From the NCBI GenBank assembly GCA_029863245.1, contig JAOTVV010000005.1, positions 1 through 64,000 on the forward strand: 64,000 nucleotides of DNA, read 5' to 3'. The position numbers and the translations under genes are program-made. The stretch is from Gemmatimonadota bacterium (GTDB lineage Bacteria > Gemmatimonadota > Gemmatimonadetes > Gemmatimonadales > GWC2-71-9). The notes under the pieces are model-generated. The model was not told where the DNA came from. It was given only the letters and a program-made list of their open reading frames with translations, and did no database searches. Numbering within the stretch: the first letter of the stretch is position 1; each line of letters starts with the position of its first letter. Below are positions 19,468 to 27,481 of this stretch, one piece after another.

Positions 19468-20733
19468 CTATCGGCGGCGCACCTGCGCGGCCATCTCCTT
19501 GATTTCCGCTAGGTCTCGGACCATCTCGCTCCAACCGTACCAGAGCGCGTAATCGGGGTTGGCATGGAATGTTCCCTGGAACGCCCGCATCCGATGCTCG
19601 AGGTGCATCTCAAACAGCTGCCGTTCGATCGGCGTCGGCGCGTCGTGGAACGTGAGAAGGTCCGGAAAGGCGTAGGCATAACTCGCCGGCTTCTTGATCA
19701 CGCCGTCACGATAGAGCTGGGCGACGACACGGATCGCCTCGGCCAGCAGGTGATCGGCCTCGCGGATCATCTGATCCCCTTTGCCAAGCTCGGCGCGGGC
19801 GTAGTTAATGGAGTGACATTGCATGCAGATGCCCTCCATCTTCTCCCGCTCCACCTCCCACTCGGCCTCCGTGAGACGCATGAGGTCCGCCGCCTTCACG
19901 AGGTCGAGTCGGGCGGTCGGCTGGCCGTTGGGGTCCAGGACGCCGAGTGCCTGCAGGATGGTGGTGCGATCGGCGGTCCACTGCTCGTCCTCGGGCATGG
20001 GTAGACGTACCGCGAAGAAGCCCCAGCCCGTGCGCACCTCATGGTTCCCATCCTTCATGTGGCACGTCTGGCAGGTCGGTGCCGCGACCGTCTCGGGGAG
20101 TGTCCCGTTCTGCTTCAGGAGATACCGTACGCCGTGCTTCGACGCGGAGTACATCTCCCATTGCGGGTGGTCGAAACCCATGTGACAGGTCTGGCATGCC
20201 TGCGGCTGGCGGGCCTCCTTGACCGAAAAGAGATGGCGGGTGTGGCATGCGTCGCACGAAGCGACACCAAACCCGCTTCCCGCGGTTCGAATCGCCCGGA
20301 TCTCTTCCTCGGTCTTGATCCCGATCTTGTGGCAACCTCCGCACCCCTTCATTCCCTCGGTCATGGCCACGGGGAGGGCATGCGTAGTCGGCATGGCTTT
20401 CATCGCCACCCAGGCGAGCGCGTGCTTTCCCGCTTTGAACTGCTGTACGCGTTCGGCGTGGCACATCGCACACGTCTCGGGGGTGGGGATCCTGACTTCC
20501 GTCACGTCTTCGACGGTGGTATGACCCACGCCGTGGCACACGGCACAATCCACGCCGTTCTGTCCGTGCTTGCTGACCTTCCAGTCCGACACGATGCTCG
20601 GGTGGAGCTGCGTGTGGCAATCCACGCACGCAGACTCCGACAAGACTGGCTCGCTATCGTGAGTGATGGCCGGCACGAGGAGCAGCGACGCCGGAGCAAT
20701 AGTCAGCATGGCTGCGAGAGAAAACCGCCGCAT
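19468..20733 (-). CDS. Octaheme c-type cytochrome, hydroxylamine oxidoreductase-like
   Basis: 421 residues with a signal peptide (about 1-24) and eight CxxCH sites (CVDCH, CAVCH, CAMCH, CGGCH, CDACH, CQTCH twice, CMQCH), so a periplasmic octaheme protein. CHMGFDHPQWEMYSASKHG and the C-terminal NPDYALWYGWSEM resemble the HAO family, including the epsilon-type octaheme enzymes that reduce nitrite or hydroxylamine. Whether the Tyr that cross-links to the catalytic heme in true HAO is present needs an alignment. It has a strong promoter (20791-20820) and a GGGGGAGGG ribosome site. No quinol-oxidising partner (NrfH/CycX-like tetraheme) is adjacent, so its electron partner is unknown. Confidence 0.85.
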   Translation of the reverse strand: MRRFSLAAMLTIAPASLLLVPAITHDSEPVLSESACVDCHTQLHPSIVSDWKVSKHGQNGVDCAVCHGVGHTTVEDVTEVRIPTPETCAMCHAERVQQFKAGKHALAWVAMKAMPTTHALPVAMTEGMKGCGGCHKIGIKTEEEIRAIRTAGSGFGVASCDACHTRHLFSVKEARQPQACQTCHMGFDHPQWEMYSASKHGVRYLLKQNGTLPETVAAPTCQTCHMKDGNHEVRTGWGFFAVRLPMPEDEQWTADRTTILQALGVLDPNGQPTARLDLVKAADLMRLTEAEWEVEREKMEGICMQCHSINYARAELGKGDQMIREADHLLAEAIRVVAQLYRDGVIKKPASYAYAFPDLLTFHDAPTPIERQLFEMHLEHRMRAFQGTFHANPDYALWYGWSEMVRDLAEIKEMAAQVRRR

Positions 20734-20790
20734 GGTGCCCTCCCCCTTTGATCGCAGTCAGAGGCAGTCACGCAACAATCCCTGGAGTAC

Positions 20791-20820
20791 AGATTATGGA
20801 GCGGTATGGCACGTTGTCAA
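20791..20820 (-). promoter_or_regulatory. Sigma70-like promoter of the octaheme cytochrome gene
   Basis: On the minus strand TTGACA (20820-20815), an 18-base spacer, then TAATCT (20796-20791). Transcription would begin near 20784, about 50 bases before the ATG. Confidence 0.7.
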
Positions 20821-20835
20821 ACTCGGGTAAGTGAG

Positions 20836-20961
20836 ATGCCGTTGCGGGAACCGGCACGGATCTTCCGCCGCTCGTTGGCCTACACGCCGGCCGAGTGGCA
20901 GGTGCTCATGCTGCCGCTTTACCGCAAGTTCACTCGAGGGGAAGACCAAAGCTCCGCCTAG
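20836..20961 (+). CDS. Possible 41-residue small protein
   Basis: An open frame from ATG 20836 to TAG 20961 encodes 41 residues (MPLREPARIFRRSL then YTPAEWQVLMLPLY). The composition is protein-like, with an amphipathic centre, but there is no good ribosome-binding site and it begins 16 bases from the divergent cytochrome promoter. Low confidence. Confidence 0.2.
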   Translation: MPLREPARIFRRSLAYTPAEWQVLMLPLYRKFTRGEDQSSA

Positions 20962-21004
20962 CGGTCAACGGCCACCACGGGGAACAGATGGTGCCCGCCC
21001 GGGC

Positions 21005-22075
21005 TCAGCCGGATGCCGGTGCGCTTGGGAACCAATGACGGGTCGCGACACACACCCGGCACACCGAGAGCATCACCGGAACCTCGACCAGCACTCCCAC
21101 TACCGTTGCCAGCGCGGCCCCGGACCCCGGTCCGTAGAGCGCGATGGCCGTGGCCACCGCCAGCTCAAAGAAGTTCGACGCCCCGATCAGTGCCCCCGGG
21201 GCCGCCACGGCGTACTCCACCCCGAGGAGACGCATGAGGCCGTAGGTGAGCGACGAGTTGAAATACACCTGGATCAGGATCGGCACCGCGATGAGCACGA
21301 CGTGAAACCATCGTGTCGTGATGTTGTCGGCCTGAAAGGCGAAGATCATCACGAGCGTGATGAGCAACGCGATGACCGTGAGCGGTGCGAACCGCGCGAC
21401 GAACCGCGTGTCGAACCACTCCACGCCCTTGCGGTGGATCAGGATTCGTCGACTGACTCCTCCGGCGACGAGTGGAATGACCACGAAAACGAACACGGAG
21501 TAGAGCAGCACCGCGAACGGGACCTCGAGGCCGGATGTGCCCGAGACCAGCAGCTTGACGATCGGCGCGAACGCCACGAGCATGATCAGGTCGTTGACGG
21601 ACACCTGGACCAGCGTGTAGGCGGGATCACCGTCCGAGAGATAGGACCACACGAAGACCATCGCCGTGCACGGTGCGGCGGCGAGGATGATGACCCCCGC
21701 GATGTACTGGCTCGCCAACTCCGGTCCGATGAGCGGCAGGAACAGGTGCCGGAAGAACAACCACCCGAGGAATGCCATCGAGAACGGCTTCACAAGCCAG
21801 TTGACGAACAGGGTCACGAAGACGCCACGGGGGCGCTGGCCCACCCTCCGGATCGACGCAAAGTCGATCTTGAGCATCATGGGATAGATCATCATCCAAA
21901 TCAGTACGGCGATGGGGATGTTGATCTGGCTGCCCTGGCCGAACTCGAGCCCCCGCAGCACATGGACCAGGTTGGGCAGCGCCTTGCCCAGCCCGACGCC
22001 CAGTACCATGCACCCCGCCACCCAGACGCTGAGATACCGCTCGAACACCCCCAACCGCTTCTCGGAGCCGCTCAC
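21005..22075 (-). CDS. arsB: Arsenite efflux transporter, ACR3 family
   Basis: 356 residues with ten predicted membrane segments. The ACR3 signature is clear: Cys136 in AAAPCTAMVFVWSYLSDGDP, the LVQVSVNDLIML segment that follows, and the conserved Glu in GASNFFELAVATAIALYGPGSG near the end. It exports arsenite using the proton gradient. The start overlaps the arsR stop by 4 bases, so the two are translationally coupled. It is called arsB/acr3 by family; it is not the unrelated ArsB of E. coli. Antimonite is a possible second substrate. Confidence 0.93.
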   Translation of the reverse strand: MSGSEKRLGVFERYLSVWVAGCMVLGVGLGKALPNLVHVLRGLEFGQGSQINIPIAVLIWMMIYPMMLKIDFASIRRVGQRPRGVFVTLFVNWLVKPFSMAFLGWLFFRHLFLPLIGPELASQYIAGVIILAAAPCTAMVFVWSYLSDGDPAYTLVQVSVNDLIMLVAFAPIVKLLVSGTSGLEVPFAVLLYSVFVFVVIPLVAGGVSRRILIHRKGVEWFDTRFVARFAPLTVIALLITLVMIFAFQADNITTRWFHVVLIAVPILIQVYFNSSLTYGLMRLLGVEYAVAAPGALIGASNFFELAVATAIALYGPGSGAALATVVGVLVEVPVMLSVCRVCVATRHWFPSAPASG

Positions 22076-22485
22076 GAATCGATTCCCGTTCGCGTGTCAG
22101 TGGTCAGCGCGGCCGCGGCCGCGTTGTCCATGCGGCAGAACTCCTCCACCGGGATCCCTCGTAGCGCTCGAGCGGCGCGGGCGTCCGCGCTCACGCGGAG
22201 GTCACCGGCAACGGCCGCCCACACTCTGGCGAGGTCTCGCCGAGCGTCGCGACCGGCGGCCAAGCCATAGTAGACCCAGCGACCGTCGCGCCGTTCGGTG
22301 AGGAAGCCCGCGCGTCGGAGCTCCGCAAGGTGGGCCGAAACGGTGGACGGGGCGAGCTGGAGGAGCGCGGTGACTTGGCAGACGCAGAGTTCCCCATCCC
22401 GGAGCACGGCCAGGATGCGGAGCCGGGCGGGATGGCCAAGCGCCTTGAAGCGGAGCGTTGCCGTGTCGAGCATGGGGATTGCCAT
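22072..22485 (-). CDS. arsR: ArsR-family arsenic-responsive repressor
   Basis: 137 residues. A winged helix-turn-helix (about residues 10-85) contains the metalloid-binding ELCVCQ (Cys34 and Cys36) just before the recognition helix (APSTVSAHLAELRRAGF). These cysteines bind As(III), which releases the repressor from DNA. The ~50-residue tail beyond residue 88 is longer than in the smallest ArsR proteins and carries one more Cys (EEFCRMD, near 117) that could be a third ligand. The likely operator dyad (22484-22503) overlaps the start codon, so the gene is autoregulated. Confidence 0.92.
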   Translation of the reverse strand: MAIPMLDTATLRFKALGHPARLRILAVLRDGELCVCQVTALLQLAPSTVSAHLAELRRAGFLTERRDGRWVYYGLAAGRDARRDLARVWAAVAGDLRVSADARAARALRGIPVEEFCRMDNAAAAALTTDTRTGIDS

Positions 22486-22503
22486 TTCGCTGTTTCGCGA
22501 AAT
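22484..22503. promoter_or_regulatory. Probable ArsR operator (perfect 7-base dyad)
   Basis: ATTTCGC and GCGAAAT are perfect inverted arms around a 6-base spacer, lying between divergent arsR and arsC and overlapping the arsR start codon. Position and symmetry fit an ArsR binding site controlling both directions. Confidence 0.65.
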
Positions 22504-22550
22504 ATAGTTCTCCGTGGTCCGGCTGTCAGTGCCGCTACCCTGGAGTGACC

Positions 22551-22979
22551 ATGTCCGCTGCCGCCCGCCGAGTGCTGATCCTCTGCACCGGCAACTCGTG
22601 CCGCTCGCAGATGGCTGAAGGCTGGGTCAACGCCGAGCTGGGCGCTCGGTGGGAGGCCCGTTCGGCAGGCACGGATCCCGCGCCCCAGGTGCACCCACTC
22701 GCCATCCGCGTCATGCGGGAAGTTGGTGTGGAGCTCGAAGGAGCGACGCCGGCACCCATAGATGCCTACCTGGATTCACCGTGGGACCTCGTGGTCACCG
22801 TGTGCGACTCCGCACGCGAGACGTGTCCGGTGTTCCCGCGCCCAGTCGAACGGCTTCACATCGCGTTTCCCGATCCGGCGATCGCGCAGGGGACGGAGGA
22901 GCAGCGTCTGGCGGTGTTCCGCGAGGTGCGGGATGCGATCCGGTTGCGTCTCGTGCCCGAAGTGGCTCGGCGCGGCTGA
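22551..22979 (+). CDS. arsC: Arsenate reductase, thioredoxin-coupled low-molecular-weight phosphatase type
   Basis: 142 residues. The P-loop LCTGNSCRSQ holds nucleophile Cys12 and Cys17; the redox pair Cys85 and Cys92 lies in VTVCDSARETCPVF. This arrangement is that of the Bacillus/Staphylococcus pI258 ArsC, which reduces arsenate to arsenite with thioredoxin. The arsenite is then exported by the neighbouring ACR3. The ATG is preceded by TGGAGTG. It is divergent from arsR across a 65-base control region. Confidence 0.93.
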   Translation: MSAAARRVLILCTGNSCRSQMAEGWVNAELGARWEARSAGTDPAPQVHPLAIRVMREVGVELEGATPAPIDAYLDSPWDLVVTVCDSARETCPVFPRPVERLHIAFPDPAIAQGTEEQRLAVFREVRDAIRLRLVPEVARRG

Positions 22980-23176
22980 CCGCAACCGTCGTCCCAGGGG
23001 CGCCCGTTACCAACGCAACCCGACCGCGCTATCATCCAAGAGGCCCGTCCCGGCATCGGCACGCACTCCCGGGGTTGGGCCGTTGTGGTCTCTGTCAGAT
23101 AAGTCATTGTGGAACATATGGTTAACGTGATCATGAACCGCCCACCCAGCGCCAGCGTCCATCAGGAGGGGCTCTG

Positions 23177-24778
23177 ATGTCGGCGCCCTCGGCGTCCCTG
23201 CCGAGAATCGCCGCCATCGACCTCGGGACGAACACGATTCGCGTGGTCGTGGCCGAGGTGGAGTCGGACGGGAGTTATCGCGTGTTGGACGAGGAGCGCG
23301 AGATGACCCGCCTGGGCCGCGGGCTCGACCGGAGCGGTCGGCTGGGGCGCAGTCCGATGGAACGGTCGCTCGAGGCACTGTGCAAAATGCGGGCGATTGC
23401 CGACGGGTTCGGCGTGGCCCATCTGCGCGTCGTCGCGACCAGCGCGGTCCGGGAGGCCTCCAATGGCGCGGCGTTCCGGAAGGAAGCCCAGCGCCGCTGC
23501 GGCGTGCGCATCGAGGTCATCTCCGCCGACGAGGAGGCGCACCTCGCCTTCCGAAGCGTCAACCGGCACTTCCAGCTCGATCAGCAGTCGGCGGCCGTGG
23601 TGGACATCGGCGGTGGGAGCCTCGAGGTGGTGCTCGTCGCCGGGGGAGTCATCAACCAAGTGCACTCCCTGCCGCTCGGTGCGGTTCGGCTCACTGAGCG
23701 GTACGCGAAGTCCGACCCGATATCCGACAAACACTGGAAGAAGCTTCGCAAGGCGATCGACCGGGCAATCAAGGACGAGATCGGCCGGCCGCCGTTCACG
23801 CCGGAGATCATGGTGGGAAGCGGGGGGACGTTCACGAACATCGGTGAAATGATCCAGTATGAGCGGGAGGGACGACTCACGCACATCCGCGGGTATGCGG
23901 TGACGCGGTCGGACCTGCAGCGGCTGCTCGATCGATTGCGAGAATCCCCGCTCGCCGAGCGACGCCGGATCTCCGGCCTCAACCCCAAGCGCGCCGACAT
24001 CATTCTCGCCGGAGCCACCGCTGTTGCGCGCCTCGCCAAGCGTCTTGGGACGCCACGCATTCTCGTCAATGATCGAGGGATCCGTGACGGTATCTTGCTG
24101 GCGACCATCGAGGAAATGGGACTCGCGGGCGGGGCCGCCGTTCCCCCGCAGAACCGTCTGCAGTGGGTTCGCGAATTCGCGCGGAAGTGCCGATCCAACG
24201 AGCGGCATTGTGACCACGTCGCGATGCTGGCCGTGCAGATGTTCGACCAGCTTCAGGAGGCCTACGAGCTCCCGTCCGCGGGTCGGGACATCCTCGAGGC
24301 CGGGGCGCTGCTCCACGACATTGGCTACTTGGTGAATCATGCCGGTCATCACAAGCACGCGTATCACCTGATCATGCATGGCGATCTCCGCGGCTTCTCA
24401 CCCGGCGAGATCGAGTTGATCGCGAACGTGGCCCGGTACCACCGTCGCGCCAGGCCGAAGAACGCCCACGAGCAGTTCCGGCGGCTGGACAAGTCCGATC
24501 GCCTATTGGTGCGTCAGTTGAGCGGGATCCTTCGCATCGCCGAGGGGCTCGATCGCGCACACGCACAGATCGTGAAGGGGGTCAGGTGCAAGATCGGCGA
24601 CGACCGGGTGCGCGTGCTCGTCGAGGCGAAGGGCGATCCACGCGTGGAATTGGCCGACGCGAGTCGCAAGCGTGGCCTGTTCGAACGCACCTTCGAGATC
24701 GATGTGGTATTCGAGCGGTCCCGTCGACCCACCAAGCAGCGGGCGGTGGCCACGTCGACGGGCAAACGACGTTCGTGA
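23177..24778 (+). CDS. ppx: Exopolyphosphatase Ppx/GppA with HD domain
   Basis: 533 residues. The ASKHA-fold phosphatase (about residues 10-315) has phosphate-1 motif AAIDLGTNTIRVVVAEV, DIGGGSLEVVLV and VGSGGTFTNI. A C-terminal HD domain follows (about 330-500; HCDHVAMLA, LLHDIGYLVNHAGHHKHAYHL, VARYHRR). It removes terminal phosphates from polyphosphate or the 5' phosphate of pppGpp. The ATG follows AGGAGGGG. ppk1 follows 17 bases after the stop on the same strand, so synthesis and breakdown genes are co-transcribed. Confidence 0.92.
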   Translation: MSAPSASLPRIAAIDLGTNTIRVVVAEVESDGSYRVLDEEREMTRLGRGLDRSGRLGRSPMERSLEALCKMRAIADGFGVAHLRVVATSAVREASNGAAFRKEAQRRCGVRIEVISADEEAHLAFRSVNRHFQLDQQSAAVVDIGGGSLEVVLVAGGVINQVHSLPLGAVRLTERYAKSDPISDKHWKKLRKAIDRAIKDEIGRPPFTPEIMVGSGGTFTNIGEMIQYEREGRLTHIRGYAVTRSDLQRLLDRLRESPLAERRRISGLNPKRADIILAGATAVARLAKRLGTPRILVNDRGIRDGILLATIEEMGLAGGAAVPPQNRLQWVREFARKCRSNERHCDHVAMLAVQMFDQLQEAYELPSAGRDILEAGALLHDIGYLVNHAGHHKHAYHLIMHGDLRGFSPGEIELIANVARYHRRARPKNAHEQFRRLDKSDRLLVRQLSGILRIAEGLDRAHAQIVKGVRCKIGDDRVRVLVEAKGDPRVELADASRKRGLFERTFEIDVVFERSRRPTKQRAVATSTGKRRS

Positions 24779-24795
24779 TGCGGTAGGAGAAGGGT

Positions 24796-26961
24796 ATGGG
24801 AAAGCGTCCGCCACCGCAGTACTCGTCCGAGCACTACCTCAACCGTGAGCTGAGTTGGCTCCAGTTCAACTCGCGCGTGCTGGAGGAGGCCCGGGACGAC
24901 ACCAACCCACTCCTCGAGCGGCTCAAGTTCCTCGCCATCTCCGGGTCGAACCTGGACGAGTTCTTCGAGGTACGGGTCGCCGGGCTGCAGGAGCAGGTGT
25001 ACGCAGGGGTCGAGCCGCAGGACTACGGGGCGGACGGTTTGGGGCCGGCCGAGCAGCTCGACGCCGTGCACCCACGGATTCAGGCGCTGGTGGCGGAGCA
25101 GTATCGGATCTTGCGGCACGACATCATGCCTGCGCTCGCCGAGGCGGGCATCGTCCGCATGCAGTATGCCGATCTGTCGGCCGAAGAGCGGTCGCGGGTC
25201 GATCGCTTGTTTCGCACGAGCATCTTCCCGGTCCTCACGCCATTGGCAATCGACCCGGGACACCCGTTCCCGCACGTTCACCACAAGAGCCTGAACTTGG
25301 CGCTGCTCATCCGACCGGACGAGCGCGATCACGAGCCGATCTTTGCGGTCGTGCAGGTCCCCAGCGTGTTGGATCGCATCGTGACCGTCTCGCGGGACGA
25401 CACGCGTCTCCGGTTCCTGCTGCTCGAGGACCTAATCGTCGAGCATGCGCAGGCGCTCTTCGGTGGCCTCACGGTCGAGGCCACCACGGTGTTCCGCGTG
25501 ACCCGCAACACGGATCTGATGGTGCAGGAAGACGAGGCGGACGATCTGCTCGAGGCGATCGAAGCGAGCCTCCGGCAGCGGCTGCGGAGCGACCCGGTGC
25601 GCCTTGAGATCGCGGCCGACGCAACGGACGCGTTCGTGGAGATGCTGTCTGCGTCCCTCGACATCGAGGTGCGCGACGTCTACCGCCTCGACGGCCCTAT
25701 CGATCTCTCGGCGCTCATGGCGATTTGGCGCATGGACGGCTTCAGGGCGCTCAAGGACGAGCCGCTCGTGCCGCGGGTGGCACCGGCCTTCGCCTCGGGC
25801 CGAGACATGTTCGAGGTGATTCGTCAGCAGGACGTGCTCGTCCACCATCCATACGAGTCCTTCGGGTCGGTGGTCGAATTCATCGAGCGAGCGGCGGACG
25901 ATCCGGACGTCTTGGCGATCAAGCAGACCCTGTATCGGACGAGCGCCCCGAGCGCGATCATCTCCGCCCTCGGCCGTGCGGCGCAGAACGGCAAGCAGGT
26001 CACTGCGCTCGTCGAGCTCAAGGCCCGATTCGACGAGGAGAACAACATTCTCTGGGCCCGGGCGCTCGAGCGAGCCGGCGTGCACGTCGTCTACGGGGTG
26101 ATCGGACTCAAGACGCACTGCAAGGCGGCGCTCGTAGTGCGGCGTGAGCCTGATGGGATCCGGCGGTATCTGCATCTGGCCACGGGGAACTACAACGCCG
26201 TGTCCGCGCGGATCTACACCGACCTCGGGCTCTTCACCGCCGATCCCGAGTTCGGCGAGGACGCCTCACAACTGTTCAACCTGCTGACCGGGTACTCCAG
26301 GAGCCATCGATGGCGCCAATTCGAGGTCGCGCCGACGTCCCTACGTGAGCGGGTGATTGCCCTGATCGACCGCGAGCGGCGCCACGCGGAACGGGGCATG
26401 CCGTCCCGTATCATCGTCAAGATGAACGCCCTCGTCGAGCCATCGGTGATCGACGCGCTGTACCGGGCGTCGCAGGCGGGGGTGACCATCGATCTGGCCA
26501 TTCGGGGCACCTGTTGTCTGCGGCCCGGTGTTCCCGGCGTATCGGAGCGCATCCGGGTGATCAGCATTGTCGACAAATTCCTCGAGCACTCCCGAGTCTT
26601 CTACTTCGAGAACGCCGGCCAGCCGGAGCTGTATCTGGGGAGCGCGGACTGGATGCCACGGAATTTCTTCCGGCGTATCGAGGTCATGTTCCCCGTGGTC
26701 GATCGGCGACTCAAAGACCGCATTACCAGAGAGATCCTCGAGACGGGGCTCGCCGACAATGTGAAGGCTCGCGTGCTGCAGCCGAACGGTTCGTACATTC
26801 GACGCTCGCCCCGGCCCGATGAGCCGCCGCTCCGTGCGCAGGTCGTGCTGCAGGAGTTGACGCGCCAGATCGTGCGACCCGACGGCGCGACGATTCCGGC
26901 ACCTCGCTCGATCACGCGGCGCCCGCCTTCCTTCCCGGACCGGGTATCGTCCGAGGTGTGA
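24796..26961 (+). CDS. ppk1: Polyphosphate kinase 1
   Basis: 721 residues, full length. The N-terminal domain (YLNRELSWLQFNSRVLEEA) is followed by the head domain and two PLD-like catalytic domains. The autophosphorylated histidine is His441 in GLKTHCKAALVV, followed by HLATGNYN; the second site is GSADWMPRN near residue 617. All catalytic elements are kept, so it should make polyphosphate reversibly from ATP. The ATG follows GTAGGAGAAGGGT. sixA begins 4 bases after its stop, giving the order ppx-ppk1-sixA-CHAD/CYTH. A second PPK1 module, fused to a membrane domain, lies convergent at 28956-31877. Confidence 0.96.
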   Translation: MGKRPPPQYSSEHYLNRELSWLQFNSRVLEEARDDTNPLLERLKFLAISGSNLDEFFEVRVAGLQEQVYAGVEPQDYGADGLGPAEQLDAVHPRIQALVAEQYRILRHDIMPALAEAGIVRMQYADLSAEERSRVDRLFRTSIFPVLTPLAIDPGHPFPHVHHKSLNLALLIRPDERDHEPIFAVVQVPSVLDRIVTVSRDDTRLRFLLLEDLIVEHAQALFGGLTVEATTVFRVTRNTDLMVQEDEADDLLEAIEASLRQRLRSDPVRLEIAADATDAFVEMLSASLDIEVRDVYRLDGPIDLSALMAIWRMDGFRALKDEPLVPRVAPAFASGRDMFEVIRQQDVLVHHPYESFGSVVEFIERAADDPDVLAIKQTLYRTSAPSAIISALGRAAQNGKQVTALVELKARFDEENNILWARALERAGVHVVYGVIGLKTHCKAALVVRREPDGIRRYLHLATGNYNAVSARIYTDLGLFTADPEFGEDASQLFNLLTGYSRSHRWRQFEVAPTSLRERVIALIDRERRHAERGMPSRIIVKMNALVEPSVIDALYRASQAGVTIDLAIRGTCCLRPGVPGVSERIRVISIVDKFLEHSRVFYFENAGQPELYLGSADWMPRNFFRRIEVMFPVVDRRLKDRITREILETGLADNVKARVLQPNGSYIRRSPRPDEPPLRAQVVLQELTRQIVRPDGATIPAPRSITRRPPSFPDRVSSEV

Positions 26962-26965
26962 TCCC

Positions 26966-27481
26966 GTGCAGCTCCTCGTCGTTCGTCATGCCATCGCCGA
27001 AGACCGAGACATCTTCGCGGCGGCGGGACGCGAAGACGACGAACGGCCGCTCACGGAGGAAGGGACGCGACGCATGGCGGCCGGGGCTGTGGGCTTGGTG
27101 CGAGTGGTGCCACGACTCGACGCGGTGGCCTCGAGTCCGCTCGTCCGCGCTGTCCAAACCGCCGAGATCATCGCGCGAGCGTACGGCAACCTCCCTGTCG
27201 AACGTGTCGCCGCGCTCGCTCCGGGCGGGGACTTCGACGCCATCGTGGACTGGCTCGAGCGCCACGAGCCCGGGAGCGTCGTGGCGGCGGTCGGTCACGA
27301 GCCTGATCTGAGCGAGCTGGTGACACATCTGCTGCTGGATGCAGCGATGCCGTTCTTTTCGTTCAAGAAGGGCGCTGCGTGCCTGCTCGAGTTCGAGGGA
27401 AAGATCGGACCGGGTGAGGCGGAGCTCCGATGGCTGCTCGCCCCGAAGCATCTTCGGGTGCTGGGCGGCGACGATGCCTGA
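26966..27481 (+). CDS. Phosphohistidine phosphatase SixA-like
   Basis: 171 residues, histidine phosphatase superfamily. It starts LLVVRHAIAEDRD, the RHG-type motif (RHA, as in SixA); the other conserved parts are SSPLVRAVQTAEI (about residue 55) and AVGHEPDLSELV (about 107). SixA removes phosphate from phosphohistidine proteins. In a cluster with PPK1, which uses a phosphohistidine intermediate, it may act on that system, but this is inference. The start is GTG, 4 bases after the ppk1 stop; the stop overlaps the next gene by 8 bases. Confidence 0.85.
   Translation: MQLLVVRHAIAEDRDIFAAAGREDDERPLTEEGTRRMAAGAVGLVRVVPRLDAVASSPLVRAVQTAEIIARAYGNLPVERVAALAPGGDFDAIVDWLERHEPGSVVAAVGHEPDLSELVTHLLLDAAMPFFSFKKGAACLLEFEGKIGPGEAELRWLLAPKHLRVLGGDDA

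Noticed and set aside
20831-22270. Long plus-strand frame opposite the acr3 gene
   Set aside because: Rich in Arg, His and Pro with no motif; the ACR3 frame has clear membrane segments and a Cys signature.
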